Assembly: GCF_000292915.1 (NCBI RefSeq)
Contig: NC_018514.1
Location: 1,240,001 to 1,304,000, forward strand
From: Burkholderia cepacia GG4
Lineage (GTDB): Bacteria > Pseudomonadota > Gammaproteobacteria > Burkholderiales > Burkholderiaceae
DNA: 64,000 nucleotides
Direction of reading: 5' to 3'
The translations under genes and the position numbers were made by a program. Of this stretch, positions 51,467-59,432 are shown piece after piece. Every line of letters begins with the position of its first letter. Within the stretch, counting starts at the first letter, position 1. Under the pieces are notes generated by a model, which ran no database searches, had not been told where the DNA came from, and worked only from the letters and a program-made list of their open reading frames with translations.

Positions 51467-52440
51467 GCGCGACCCGCGCGCTTCCGCTGGCGCTGGCGCT
51501 GGCCGCCAGCGTCGCCGTCGCGCTGCTCGCCGGCTGCGGACGGCCGGCGCACGAAGGCGCGACCTACCAGGGCTATGTCGAAGGCGAATTCGTGTACCTG
51601 TCGTCGTCGCAGGCGGGCACGCTGACGCAACTGTCGGTCGAACGCGGCCAGGCCGTCGCGGCCGGTACGCCGGTGTTCGCGCTCGAGGCGGTCAGCGAAA
51701 CGGCCGCGCTGGAGCAGGCGCAACATCAGCTCGCGGCCGCACGCGCGCAGCTTGCCGACCTGCAGACCGGCAAGCGCCCGCCGGAAGTCGCGGTCACGCA
51801 GGCGCAACTCGCGCAGGCCACCGCACAGGCCGCGCGGGCCGCCGCGCAACTCGCGCGCGACGAACGCCAGTACGCGGCCGGCGGCCTGTCGAAGCAGCAG
51901 CTCGACGATTCGCGTACGTCCGGGCAAACCACCGCCGCCCAGATGCGCGAGTTGCAGCACCAGGTCGAGGTCGCGCGTTTGCCGGGCCGCGGGCAACAGG
52001 TCGCCGCGCAGGCCGCGCAGGTCGATGCCGCGCAGGCGGCGCTAGCCGCTGCCGAATGGAAGCTCGATCAAAAGCGCGTCGCCGCGCCTGCCGCCGGGCG
52101 CGTGTACGACACGCTATACCGCGTCGGCGAATGGGTGCAGGCCGGCAATCCGGTCGTGCAGATGCTGCCGACGCAGAACCTGAAGGTGCGCTTCTTCGTG
52201 CCGGAGGCCGCCATTGCGTCGCTCGCCCCGGGGCGAGCGATCGCGATCCACTGCGACGGCTGCGCGGCCGACGTGCCCGCGCGCATCACCTACGTATCGC
52301 GCGAGGCCGAGTACACGCCGCCCGTGATCTACAGCAACGAGAGCCGGACCAAGCTCGTGTTCATGGTCGAGGCGCGCCCCGCGCTCGCCGACGCGCCGAA
52401 GCTGCACCCGGGCCAGCCCGTCGCCGTGAGGCTGCGATGA
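51463..52440 (+). CDS. HlyD/YbhG-like periplasmic adaptor lipoprotein
   Basis: A 325-residue membrane fusion protein. Its N-terminus ends in a lipobox (VALLAGC), suggesting an inner-membrane lipoprotein rather than a transmembrane anchor. A lipoyl half (YVEGEFVYLSSSQAGTLTQLSVERGQAVAAGTPVFALE), a long Gln/Ala-rich coiled coil (about 75-195) and the second half (KRVAAPAAGRVYDTLYRVGEWVQAGNPVVQML) follow. The coiled coil reaches to the outer-membrane factor. The GTG start overlaps the TetR stop, and its own stop overlaps the ATPase start, so all are translationally coupled. Confidence 0.92.
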   Translation: MSATRALPLALALAASVAVALLAGCGRPAHEGATYQGYVEGEFVYLSSSQAGTLTQLSVERGQAVAAGTPVFALEAVSETAALEQAQHQLAAARAQLADLQTGKRPPEVAVTQAQLAQATAQAARAAAQLARDERQYAAGGLSKQQLDDSRTSGQTTAAQMRELQHQVEVARLPGRGQQVAAQAAQVDAAQAALAAAEWKLDQKRVAAPAAGRVYDTLYRVGEWVQAGNPVVQMLPTQNLKVRFFVPEAAIASLAPGRAIAIHCDGCAADVPARITYVSREAEYTPPVIYSNESRTKLVFMVEARPALADAPKLHPGQPVAVRLR

Positions 52441-53384
52441 ACGTGCCGCCGGCTCCGTACGCGATCGACGTCGACCGCCTGAACAAGCGCTTCGGCGACA
52501 AGCACGTCGTGAAGGACGTCTCGCTGCGCGTCGCGCGCGGCGAGATCTTCGGCTTTCTCGGGCCGAACGGCAGCGGCAAGACCACGTCGATCCGGATGAT
52601 GTGCGGCCTGCTCACGCCCGACTCGGGCAGCGGCACCTGCCTCGGCTACGACATCGTGCGCGACAGCGCGCAGATCAAGCGGCGGGTCGGCTACATGACG
52701 CAGCGCTTCTCGTACTGGGACGATCTGTCGATCCGCGAGAACCTCGATTTCGTCGCGCGCGTGTACGGCATGCCCGATCGCCGCGCGGCCGTCGCGCGCG
52801 CGCTCGACGGGCTCGGCCTGGCGAGCCGGGCGGACCAGCTCACGGGCGCGCTGTCCGGCGGCTGGAAGCAGCGCCTCGCGCTCGCCGCCTGCATGCTGCA
52901 CGAGCCGGAACTGCTGCTGCTCGACGAACCGACCGCCGGCGTCGATCCGGCCGCGCGCCGCGACTTCTGGGAAGAACTGCACCGGCTGGCCGCGCAAGGG
53001 ATCTCGGTACTCGTCAGCACGCACTACATGGACGAAGCCGAGCGCTGCCACAAGCTCGCGTACATCGCGTACGGCGAACTGCTCGCGCAGGGCACCTCGG
53101 CGGAGATCGTCGCGTCGCAGCACCTGTCGACCCGCGCAGTCGCCGGCGAACACCTGGCGGAACTGTCCGCGCGCTTGCGCACGCTGCCGGGCATCGACCA
53201 GACGGTCGTGTTCGGCTCGGTGCTGCACGTGAGCGGCCGCGATCGCGCGCTGCTCGACGCGACGCTCGCGCAGGTCTGCGGCCACGCATCGCTGCAGGTC
53301 ACGCCGATCGACACGGGGCTCGAGGACGTGTTCATCTACATGATGGGCCGCGCACCCGGCCCCGCCGGCGGAGCGACGTCATGA
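52437..53384 (+). CDS. ABC exporter ATPase (YbhF/CcmA-like)
   Basis: A 315-residue ABC ATPase with a single nucleotide-binding domain: Walker A GPNGSGKTT (about 42-50), Q-loop MTQRFSYWDD, signature LSGGWKQRLALA, Walker B ELLLLDEPTAGVDP, H-loop STHYMDEAERC. The C-terminal ~80 residues form the regulatory tail typical of DrrA/CcmA-type exporters. It has one ATPase domain, whereas E. coli YbhF has two. It powers the adjacent permease. Start ATG 52437 overlaps the adaptor stop; the stop overlaps the permease start at 53381. Confidence 0.93.
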   Translation: MNVPPAPYAIDVDRLNKRFGDKHVVKDVSLRVARGEIFGFLGPNGSGKTTSIRMMCGLLTPDSGSGTCLGYDIVRDSAQIKRRVGYMTQRFSYWDDLSIRENLDFVARVYGMPDRRAAVARALDGLGLASRADQLTGALSGGWKQRLALAACMLHEPELLLLDEPTAGVDPAARRDFWEELHRLAAQGISVLVSTHYMDEAERCHKLAYIAYGELLAQGTSAEIVASQHLSTRAVAGEHLAELSARLRTLPGIDQTVVFGSVLHVSGRDRALLDATLAQVCGHASLQVTPIDTGLEDVFIYMMGRAPGPAGGATS

Positions 53385-54535
53385 GTACGAGGGCGAACCT
53401 GCGCGGCGCGTTCTCGGTCGCACGCTGGTGGAGCATCGTGCTGAAGGAATTCCTGCAGCTGCGCCGCGATCGCGTGACGTTCGCGATGATCGTCGGCGTG
53501 CCGATCATCCAGCTCGCGCTGTTCGGCTTCGCGATCAACACCGATCCGAAGCACCTGCCGACCGCGGTGATCGTCGCCGATTCGAGCCCGTTCGCACGCA
53601 GCTTCATCGCCGCCATGCGCAATTCCGCGTACTTCGACATCGTCGAGACGCTGCCCGACGAAGCGGCCGGCCGGCATGCGCTCGCCCGCGGCGACGTCCA
53701 GTTCGTGCTGAGCGTGCCGGCCGATTTCTCGAAGCGGCTGCTGCGCGGCGAGCGTCCGTCACTGCTCGTGGAGGCGGACGCGACCGATCCCGTCGCGACC
53801 GCGTCGGCGATCGGCGCGCTGCCGGGCCTCGTGCAGCCGGTCGCCGACAAGGACCTGACGGGGCCGCTGGCGCACCTGAACGGCCGCCCGGCCGCGTTCG
53901 ACGTCGTGCTGCACCGCCTGTACAACCCCGAAGGCATCACCCAGTACAACGTCGTGCCAGGCCTGATGGGCGTGATCCTGACGATGACGATGGTGATGAT
54001 GACGGGCCTCGCGATCACCCGCGAACGCGAGCGCGGCACGATGGAGAACCTGCTCGCGACACCCGTGCGGCCGCTCGAGGTGATGACGGGCAAGATCGTC
54101 CCGTACGTGTTCATCGGGCTGATCCAGGTGTCGATCATTCTCGTCGCTGCGCGCTACGTGTTCCAGGTACCGTTCGTCGGCGGCGTGTTCGCGATCTACC
54201 TGTCCGCGCTGCTGTTCATCGCCGCGAACCTGACGGTCGGCATCACGCTGTCGTCGCTCGCGCAGAACCAGTTGCAGGCGATGCAGCTCGCGGTGTTCTA
54301 CTTCCTGCCGAACATCCTGCTGTCGGGCTTCATGTTCCCGTTCGCCGGGATGCCAAAGTGGGCGCAGTTCATCGGCAACCTGCTGCCGCTCACCTACTTC
54401 AACCGCCTCGTGCGCGGCATCCTGCTGAAAGGCAACGGCTGGGCCGACCTGTGGCCGTCCGTATGGCCCGTCGCGCTGTTCACCGTCGTCGTGATGGGCG
54501 TCGCGCTGCGCTTCTACCGGCGCACGCTCGACTAG
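53381..54535 (+). CDS. ABC-2 type permease (YbhS/YbhR-like)
   Basis: A 384-residue ABC-2 permease. A first helix (about 33-52, FAMIVGVPIIQLALFGFAINTDPK) is followed by a large extracytoplasmic domain, then five helices with GLMGVILTMTMVMMTGLAITRERERGTMENLLATPVRPLEVMTGKIVPY, the typical ABC-2 coupling region, and PNILLSGFMFPFAGMPKWAQFIGNLLPLTYFNRLVRG. In E. coli two permeases (YbhS and YbhR) form the pair; here only one is present, so it probably works as a homodimer. Overlaps the ATPase gene by four bases and is followed 10 bp later by the outer-membrane channel gene. Confidence 0.92.
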   Translation: MSTRANLRGAFSVARWWSIVLKEFLQLRRDRVTFAMIVGVPIIQLALFGFAINTDPKHLPTAVIVADSSPFARSFIAAMRNSAYFDIVETLPDEAAGRHALARGDVQFVLSVPADFSKRLLRGERPSLLVEADATDPVATASAIGALPGLVQPVADKDLTGPLAHLNGRPAAFDVVLHRLYNPEGITQYNVVPGLMGVILTMTMVMMTGLAITRERERGTMENLLATPVRPLEVMTGKIVPYVFIGLIQVSIILVAARYVFQVPFVGGVFAIYLSALLFIAANLTVGITLSSLAQNQLQAMQLAVFYFLPNILLSGFMFPFAGMPKWAQFIGNLLPLTYFNRLVRGILLKGNGWADLWPSVWPVALFTVVVMGVALRFYRRTLD

Positions 54536-54545
54536 GGGCCCTGCG

Positions 54546-56042
54546 ATGAAACCGGCCCTGTGTCGCACCTCCCGCACCTCCCGCGCTGCCCGCGCCAGCG
54601 CGCTGGCCGCCGCTGCGCTCCTCGCCGGATGCGCGGTCGGGCCGGACTTCCGCACGCCGGACGCGCCGGCCACGCAGCACTACACGCGCGATGAGGCACC
54701 CGCGACGACGGTGGCCGCCGGCCGCCCGGCCGGCGACGCGCAGACCTTCGCAACGGCCGCGCACACGCTGCAACGCTGGTGGACGCAGTTCGGCTCCGAA
54801 CCGCTGGACCGGCTGGTCGACACCGCATGGCGCAACAGCCCGACGCTCGCCGAGGCCCGCGCGCGGCTCGACGAAGCGCGACAGAACCATGCGGCCGAAG
54901 CCGGCGCGACGATGCTGCCGCGTGTCGACGCGAACCTGTCCGCCACCCGCGAGAAGGTCGACATCGCCACGTTCGGGCTGCCCGCCAACCTGCCGAAGCC
55001 CGGGCCGTTCACGCTGTATGACGCGTCGGTGAACGTGTCGTACGCGCTCGACGTGTTCGGCGGCAACCGGCGCGCGCTCGAGGCGCTGCGCGCCCAGGTC
55101 GACTATCAGGCATACACGCTCGACGCCGCGCGCCTGACGCTCGCCGGCAACGTCGTCGCGACCGCGATCCTGCGCGCGTCGCTCGCGCAGCAGGTCGCGC
55201 TCACGCAGCAGCTCGTCGACGCGCAGGCGCAGCAGTTGCGCATCGTCGAAGCGCGTTTCGCGGCGGGTGGCGTATCGCGGGCCGACGTGCATGCGCAGCG
55301 CACGCTGCTCGCGCAGACGCAGGCGTCGCTGCCGCCGCTCGCAGCTCGCTTCGCGCAGGCCGGCCATCGGCTCGCGATCCTGCTGGGCGCGCCGCCGTCC
55401 GACGCCGTGCTGCCCGACCTCACGCTCGACGCGCTCGCGCTGCCGCGCACGGTGCCGGTCGCGCTGCCGTCCACGCTCGCACGCGAACGCCCCGATATCC
55501 GCGCGGCAGAGGCCGTGCTGCACCAGGCGAGCGCGAACGTCGGCGTGGCGACCGCGAACCTGTATCCGCGTTTTTCGATTTCGGCGGGGATCGGTTCGGA
55601 ACGCACGCGCATCGCGGATATCGTGAGCGGGCTGAATGTGTGGAACGTGGGCCTCGGCCTGACGCAGCCGCTCTTTCATGGCGGCGAGCTGCGCGCGAAG
55701 AAACGCGCGGCCGAAGCTGCGTACGACGCCGCGTTCGCAAGCTATCGGGAAACCGTGCTGCTGGCGCTTCAGCAGGTCGCCGACGCGATGCGCGCGGTCG
55801 AACACGATGCGACGGCGCTGGAGGCGCGAGACACGGCCGCACGGGAAGCGGCCGCAGCCGACGCGATTGCCGGCGATCGTTACGCGGCAGGCGGAATCAG
55901 CACGTTCGCGCTGCTCGACGCGCAGCGGCAAGCACTGCAGACCGCGCTCGACCGCGCGCGCGCGCAGGCCGACCGGCTTGCCGATACGGCAGCGCTGTTC
56001 CAGGCGCTGGCGGGGACCTGGTCGGACGATTCGCCCCGGTGA
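54546..56042 (+). CDS. Outer-membrane efflux channel (NodT family) of the ABC exporter
   Basis: A 498-residue OprM/NodT lipoprotein: basic N-terminus, lipobox LLAGC followed by AVGPDFRTPD, then two TolC-like repeats with YALDVFGGNRRALEALRAQ and RPDIRAAEAVLHQASANVGVATANLYPRFSIS. It ends the five-gene TetR/HlyD/ABC/permease operon and supplies its exit duct. It is distinct from the RND-associated channel near 31 kb; the two share only the family pattern. Having a dedicated outer-membrane factor makes this a complete ABC-driven tripartite exporter; the E. coli ybh locus lacks one. Confidence 0.92.
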   Translation: MKPALCRTSRTSRAARASALAAAALLAGCAVGPDFRTPDAPATQHYTRDEAPATTVAAGRPAGDAQTFATAAHTLQRWWTQFGSEPLDRLVDTAWRNSPTLAEARARLDEARQNHAAEAGATMLPRVDANLSATREKVDIATFGLPANLPKPGPFTLYDASVNVSYALDVFGGNRRALEALRAQVDYQAYTLDAARLTLAGNVVATAILRASLAQQVALTQQLVDAQAQQLRIVEARFAAGGVSRADVHAQRTLLAQTQASLPPLAARFAQAGHRLAILLGAPPSDAVLPDLTLDALALPRTVPVALPSTLARERPDIRAAEAVLHQASANVGVATANLYPRFSISAGIGSERTRIADIVSGLNVWNVGLGLTQPLFHGGELRAKKRAAEAAYDAAFASYRETVLLALQQVADAMRAVEHDATALEARDTAAREAAAADAIAGDRYAAGGISTFALLDAQRQALQTALDRARAQADRLADTAALFQALAGTWSDDSPR

Positions 56043-56123
56043 CCGGGACGGCCGCGCCGGCACGCGAAAGACAGGCTTGACCGGTGCCGAAACCGGAAAG
56101 ACGCATGCAGCGCGCCCGCCATG

Positions 56124-56153
56124 AAAAAAACCGGCCCGAAGGCCGGTTCTTTC
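56124..56153. terminator. Shared terminator between ABC exporter operon and porin
   Basis: Perfect 8-bp stem (AACCGGCC / GGCCGGTT) with loop CGAA. Seven A precede it on the plus strand, giving seven T on the minus strand (porin side), and CTTTC follows on the plus side. It works best for the minus-strand porin and may serve both convergent units. Confidence 0.85.
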
Positions 56154-56193
56154 ATACCGCATGCCGTGAGCGGCGCTCGCGCGCCGCGCGACA

Positions 56194-57411
56194 TCAGAAG
56201 CGGTGGATCATGCCGACGCCGGCAGCGATCTGGTTCTGCTTCGAACCTGCGCCCACGCCGTCGCCGGTCGACGTCGTCGCTGCGACGATGCCACCCGTCG
56301 GGGTCAGCGTGTTGCCGCTCGCGTGCTGGTAAGCCTCAACTGCGTACAGGCCCGTGCGCTTCGACAGGCTGTAGTACTGCGACAGCGTGACCTGGTGGTA
56401 CTTGGCCGAGCTGGAGATGCCGTTCGACTGCGTTGCCGCCGTGTACGAGTAGCCTGCTGCGAAGTCCCACTGCGGCGCTGCCTTCCAGTGCAGCACGGCG
56501 CCTGCCGTGTTGAAGATTGCCGTGTTCTTGAAGCCCGACAGCGTGCCCGGGACGTACTGGACGTTCGAGTACGACACCGACACATCCCATGCCGGCGTGA
56601 ATTGATAGCCAGCCGTCACAGCCACGCGCTGCTGCGATTGTGCGAACTTGTAGCCGTTGTTGATCGACGACACGGCCGGTTCCGCACCGTTGCCGCTGGC
56701 GTCGAGGCCGTTCTGGACCGTCGAGTTCGCGCCCCAGACACCGCCGCCGAGCGTCGCGTTGTTGACCTTCTGGTAGCCGACCGCGATGCCTGCCGGGCCG
56801 TTCAGGTACTGGATCGCCGCGCTCCACGTCGAGCCGCGGTTCGTGCTGCCTGCGACACCGCCGAACGAGTACGAACCGCCGACCGTGACGCCGTAGAACT
56901 TCGGCGACATGTAGACGAGCGAGTTGTTCGCGCGGTAGCTGGTATCCAGCGAGTCGATATCACCCGGGTGCGCGCCGTAGTAACCGGTCAGCCAGGTCGT
57001 CGGGCTGTACGGCGACAGCAGCGTGTAGTACGCGGTGTACTGGCGGCCGGCCGTCAGCGTACCGTACGTCTGGTTGGTCATACCGACCCATGCCTGACGC
57101 GTGAAGATGCCGTTCGTCCATTGCGACGTGCCGTTGTTCGCGTTGAAGCCGGCTTCCAACTGGAAGATCGCCTTCGTGCCGCCGCCGAGGTCTTCGCTGC
57201 CCTTCAGGCCGAAGCGGCTGCCTGCCCAAATGCCGGTAGCCATCTGCACCTTCGAGTGACCACCCGTGGTCGCGCCGGTTGCCGACGAGTTGTTCTGGTA
57301 GGCGATAGCGTTATCGACGATACCGTACAGGGTCACGCTGCTCTGGGCGTGGGCTGCGGTAGCGGCTGCGAGACCCACTGCCGTCATGGCGAAAGCGACG
57401 CGCTTTTTCAT
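56194..57411 (-). CDS. Gram-negative porin (Burkholderia/Neisseria-type trimeric porin)
   Basis: A 405-residue outer-membrane beta-barrel. Signal peptide MKKRVAFAMTAVGLAAATAAHAQ; mature start SSVTLYGIVDNAIAYQNN is the porin_4 consensus. Then SRFGLKGSEDLGGGTKAIFQLEAGFN, RQAWVGMTNQTYGTLTAGRQYT and the constriction loop region follow, ending in GVGMIHRF with the C-terminal Phe needed for barrel assembly. It should form a 16-strand trimeric general-diffusion channel for small hydrophilic solutes. ATG 57411 has a strong Shine-Dalgarno (GGAGAA). The codon mix is less GC-rich than its neighbours, as usual for highly expressed porins. Confidence 0.95.
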   Translation of the reverse strand: MKKRVAFAMTAVGLAAATAAHAQSSVTLYGIVDNAIAYQNNSSATGATTGGHSKVQMATGIWAGSRFGLKGSEDLGGGTKAIFQLEAGFNANNGTSQWTNGIFTRQAWVGMTNQTYGTLTAGRQYTAYYTLLSPYSPTTWLTGYYGAHPGDIDSLDTSYRANNSLVYMSPKFYGVTVGGSYSFGGVAGSTNRGSTWSAAIQYLNGPAGIAVGYQKVNNATLGGGVWGANSTVQNGLDASGNGAEPAVSSINNGYKFAQSQQRVAVTAGYQFTPAWDVSVSYSNVQYVPGTLSGFKNTAIFNTAGAVLHWKAAPQWDFAAGYSYTAATQSNGISSSAKYHQVTLSQYYSLSKRTGLYAVEAYQHASGNTLTPTGGIVAATTSTGDGVGAGSKQNQIAAGVGMIHRF

Positions 57412-57884
57412 TGATTCTCCGTCCTCAAAGAATGATTTCTTTTCTGGTGTGGTTTTATGCACATGTGCGAGTACATGCCGGTGCGATTCTGACGGATTAC
57501 CAATCGTTTCCCAATACGCACAGTCGGTCATCGTATGATCGACGCAACGCACGGGTTCACCAAACGGTTACATAACACCTGAAAACGCTTACGCGACGGG
57601 CCTCTCCGGCATTTCCCGGTGAAAACCCTAGCTTTACATTTTTACTGGTGCATCGAGACCGACCCATGTCGTCAGACGCCCTCGGCAACAACCCGCTTAC
57701 AAATGCGCGACCGCAGCTGGCTGCCGCGATTCACGCCGCCGCGCAGGATCGCTGACATTCATGACACCCACGTTTCGGAAAACGAAATCGTGAAAACGTT
57801 TCAGTTCGTGTGGGGGAAATCGGACGGGAGCAGCCCGGCGAACGCGGGCCGAGGGAAGATGCCGGCGCATCGCGCCGGCGACAT
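57412..57884. other. Long AT-richer upstream region of the porin gene
   Basis: 473 bp between the squalene-synthase-like stop and the porin start, noticeably AT-richer near the porin. It presumably holds the porin promoter and regulatory sites; I could not pick one promoter with confidence. No gene seen. Confidence 0.5.
57861..57879 (-). terminator. Hairpin after the squalene-synthase-like gene
   Basis: Perfect 8-bp stem (GCCGGCGC / GCGCCGGC) with a 3-base loop, 6 bp past the stop on the minus strand. No T-tract; a candidate weak terminator. Confidence 0.4.
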
Positions 57885-58949
57885 TCAACGAGATGCAGGC
57901 TGCGCGATCCGCGCGTTCACCGCATCGACGAGCGCGTTCATCCGCGCACGGATCGCCGCGTTCGAACCGACGAGCGCGAGCGACGACGCCATGATCCGGT
58001 AGATTCGCTTGCGCGGCACCTTCGCCGGCCGGGCCGGATCGAGCCAGGCGTCGTGGCCGGCCAGCAGTTCCAGCGTTTCGAGGCCGATCATGATCGGCCA
58101 CAGGCACGCGAGCCGCAGCCGCACGAAGCGGCGCGGAATCGCCAGCGTGTATCGGCACGCATCGCGATATTGATCGAGCGCCACGCGCAGCAGGTCGAAC
58201 AGCACGCCGCGCGCACGCGCCGACGCATCGGGCGACATCAGGTCGGCGACACCGACGCGGTGCGCGGCCAGCACGTCGTCCGGCAAGTAGCAGCGGCCGA
58301 TCCGCAGGTCCTTCGCACAGTCGCGCAGGATGTTGGTCATCTGCAGCGCCTTGCCGAAGCGGATGCCCTTCTCGCGCATGTCCGGCAAGTCCCAGCCGCG
58401 CGCGGCCTTCGTGTGCGCGCCGGTCATGTCGGTCCAGAATTCGCCGACACAGCCGGCGACCAGATACGTGTAGCGATCGAGCATGTCCCGGTTCGGCAGC
58501 GACGCGACCTGCCCCGACTGTTCGTCGGGAAACGTGCGCAAATCGAATTCCATCCCCGACGTCAGCGTCGCGACGACCTTGCGGATCGATGCGCGGTCCG
58601 CGTCCGGCTGCGCGCGCAGCAGCGCGAGCATCGGCTGCATCGAGCCGAGCAGCACGTGCTCGTGCGAATCCGTCTGCATCCGCGTCACGTCCTCGAGCGA
58701 GCGCGACAGCGCCGCGCCGTCGCCGAGCCGCTCGACCTCGTCGCGCAAGTCGGTCAACAGCGCCGCGCGGCGATCGGGCGCGACCAGCGCCGTGTCGGCG
58801 ATCGTATCGGCCGCGCGCGCGAGCAGGTAGGCCAGGCCGACCGGATCGCGCATGCCGTCGGGCAGCACGCGCAGCGTCAGGTAGAAGGAGCGGGAAACGT
58901 TCTTCAGCAGGTCGCCGAGCAGGTAGGCGGAATCGGTATGAGCAGTCAT
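57885..58949 (-). CDS. Squalene/phytoene synthase family protein
   Basis: A 354-residue all-helical trans-isoprenyl diphosphate synthase. First Asp motif is in ARAADTIADT (D48, D52), and the second is in MTNILRDCAKDLRIGRCYLPDD (D210, D214). NVSRSFYLTLRVLP at the N-terminus is the substrate-site SxSF region. These motifs are intact, so head-to-head condensation of farnesyl or geranylgeranyl diphosphate is plausible. The DTIAD/SRSFYLTLRVLP style is closer to squalene synthases than to HpnC/HpnD. No other carotenoid or hopanoid gene is nearby. ATG 58949 is selected because the longer frame upstream has no homology. Confidence 0.9.
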   Translation of the reverse strand: MTAHTDSAYLLGDLLKNVSRSFYLTLRVLPDGMRDPVGLAYLLARAADTIADTALVAPDRRAALLTDLRDEVERLGDGAALSRSLEDVTRMQTDSHEHVLLGSMQPMLALLRAQPDADRASIRKVVATLTSGMEFDLRTFPDEQSGQVASLPNRDMLDRYTYLVAGCVGEFWTDMTGAHTKAARGWDLPDMREKGIRFGKALQMTNILRDCAKDLRIGRCYLPDDVLAAHRVGVADLMSPDASARARGVLFDLLRVALDQYRDACRYTLAIPRRFVRLRLACLWPIMIGLETLELLAGHDAWLDPARPAKVPRKRIYRIMASSLALVGSNAAIRARMNALVDAVNARIAQPASR

Positions 58950-59087
58950 GGGTCGGTAAAAATCGGCCGGCGCGGGCCCCGGACGCCCACGGACGCCGGG
59001 CGCCCGCGCCGGCCCGCGAGTCGCCGCATCGTCGTGCGCGGGCGGGTGGCGGCCCGGCGCGGCGATGCAAAAGTCCCGCAAGTTTAG

Positions 59088-59342
59088 TGCATCCGGCGCG
59101 CCGGCTGCCGGCGACGGCCGGATCGCGCCGCGCGCACGGCCGGCCTCGTCGTGCATCCGTACACGTTCCGCCCGGAGAACAACTTCCTGCCCGCGTCGCT
59201 GAAGGACGGCGGCACGCCGGACACGCGCAACACCGCAGGCTCGGTGCGCGAGATCCAGGCGTACCTGCGCGCGGGCATCGACGGCTTCTTCACCGACGAT
59301 CCGGCGGCCGGCCGCACGGCCGTCGATACGTTCAGGCGCTGA
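59088..59342 (+). pseudogene. Remnant of glycerophosphodiester phosphodiesterase (3' end of glpQ)
   Basis: An 84-codon open stretch after an in-frame stop at 59085. From about 59118 it reads DRAARTAGLVVHPYTFRPENN...FLPASLKDGG, then GSVREIQAYLRAGIDGFFTDDPAAGRTAVDTFRR and a stop. This matches the C-terminal part of secreted GlpQ (HPYTFRPEN and GIDGFFTDDP are typical), including the natural end. The first three quarters of the protein, with signal peptide and catalytic His, are missing, so it is a non-functional remnant left by a deletion whose other edge lies near the squalene-synthase-like gene start. Confidence 0.8.
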
Positions 59343-59432
59343 AATGCGCTGAACGCGCTGACCGAGCGGCAACCGGGCGCGGCGCGCGTCGTGCCGTGCC
59401 GTGCACCGGTTGCATCGTCGTGGTCAGCGCGG

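Noticed and set aside
59343..59432. Insertion-sequence scar next to the glpQ remnant
   Set aside because: No terminal inverted repeat, target duplication or transposase fragment can be seen.
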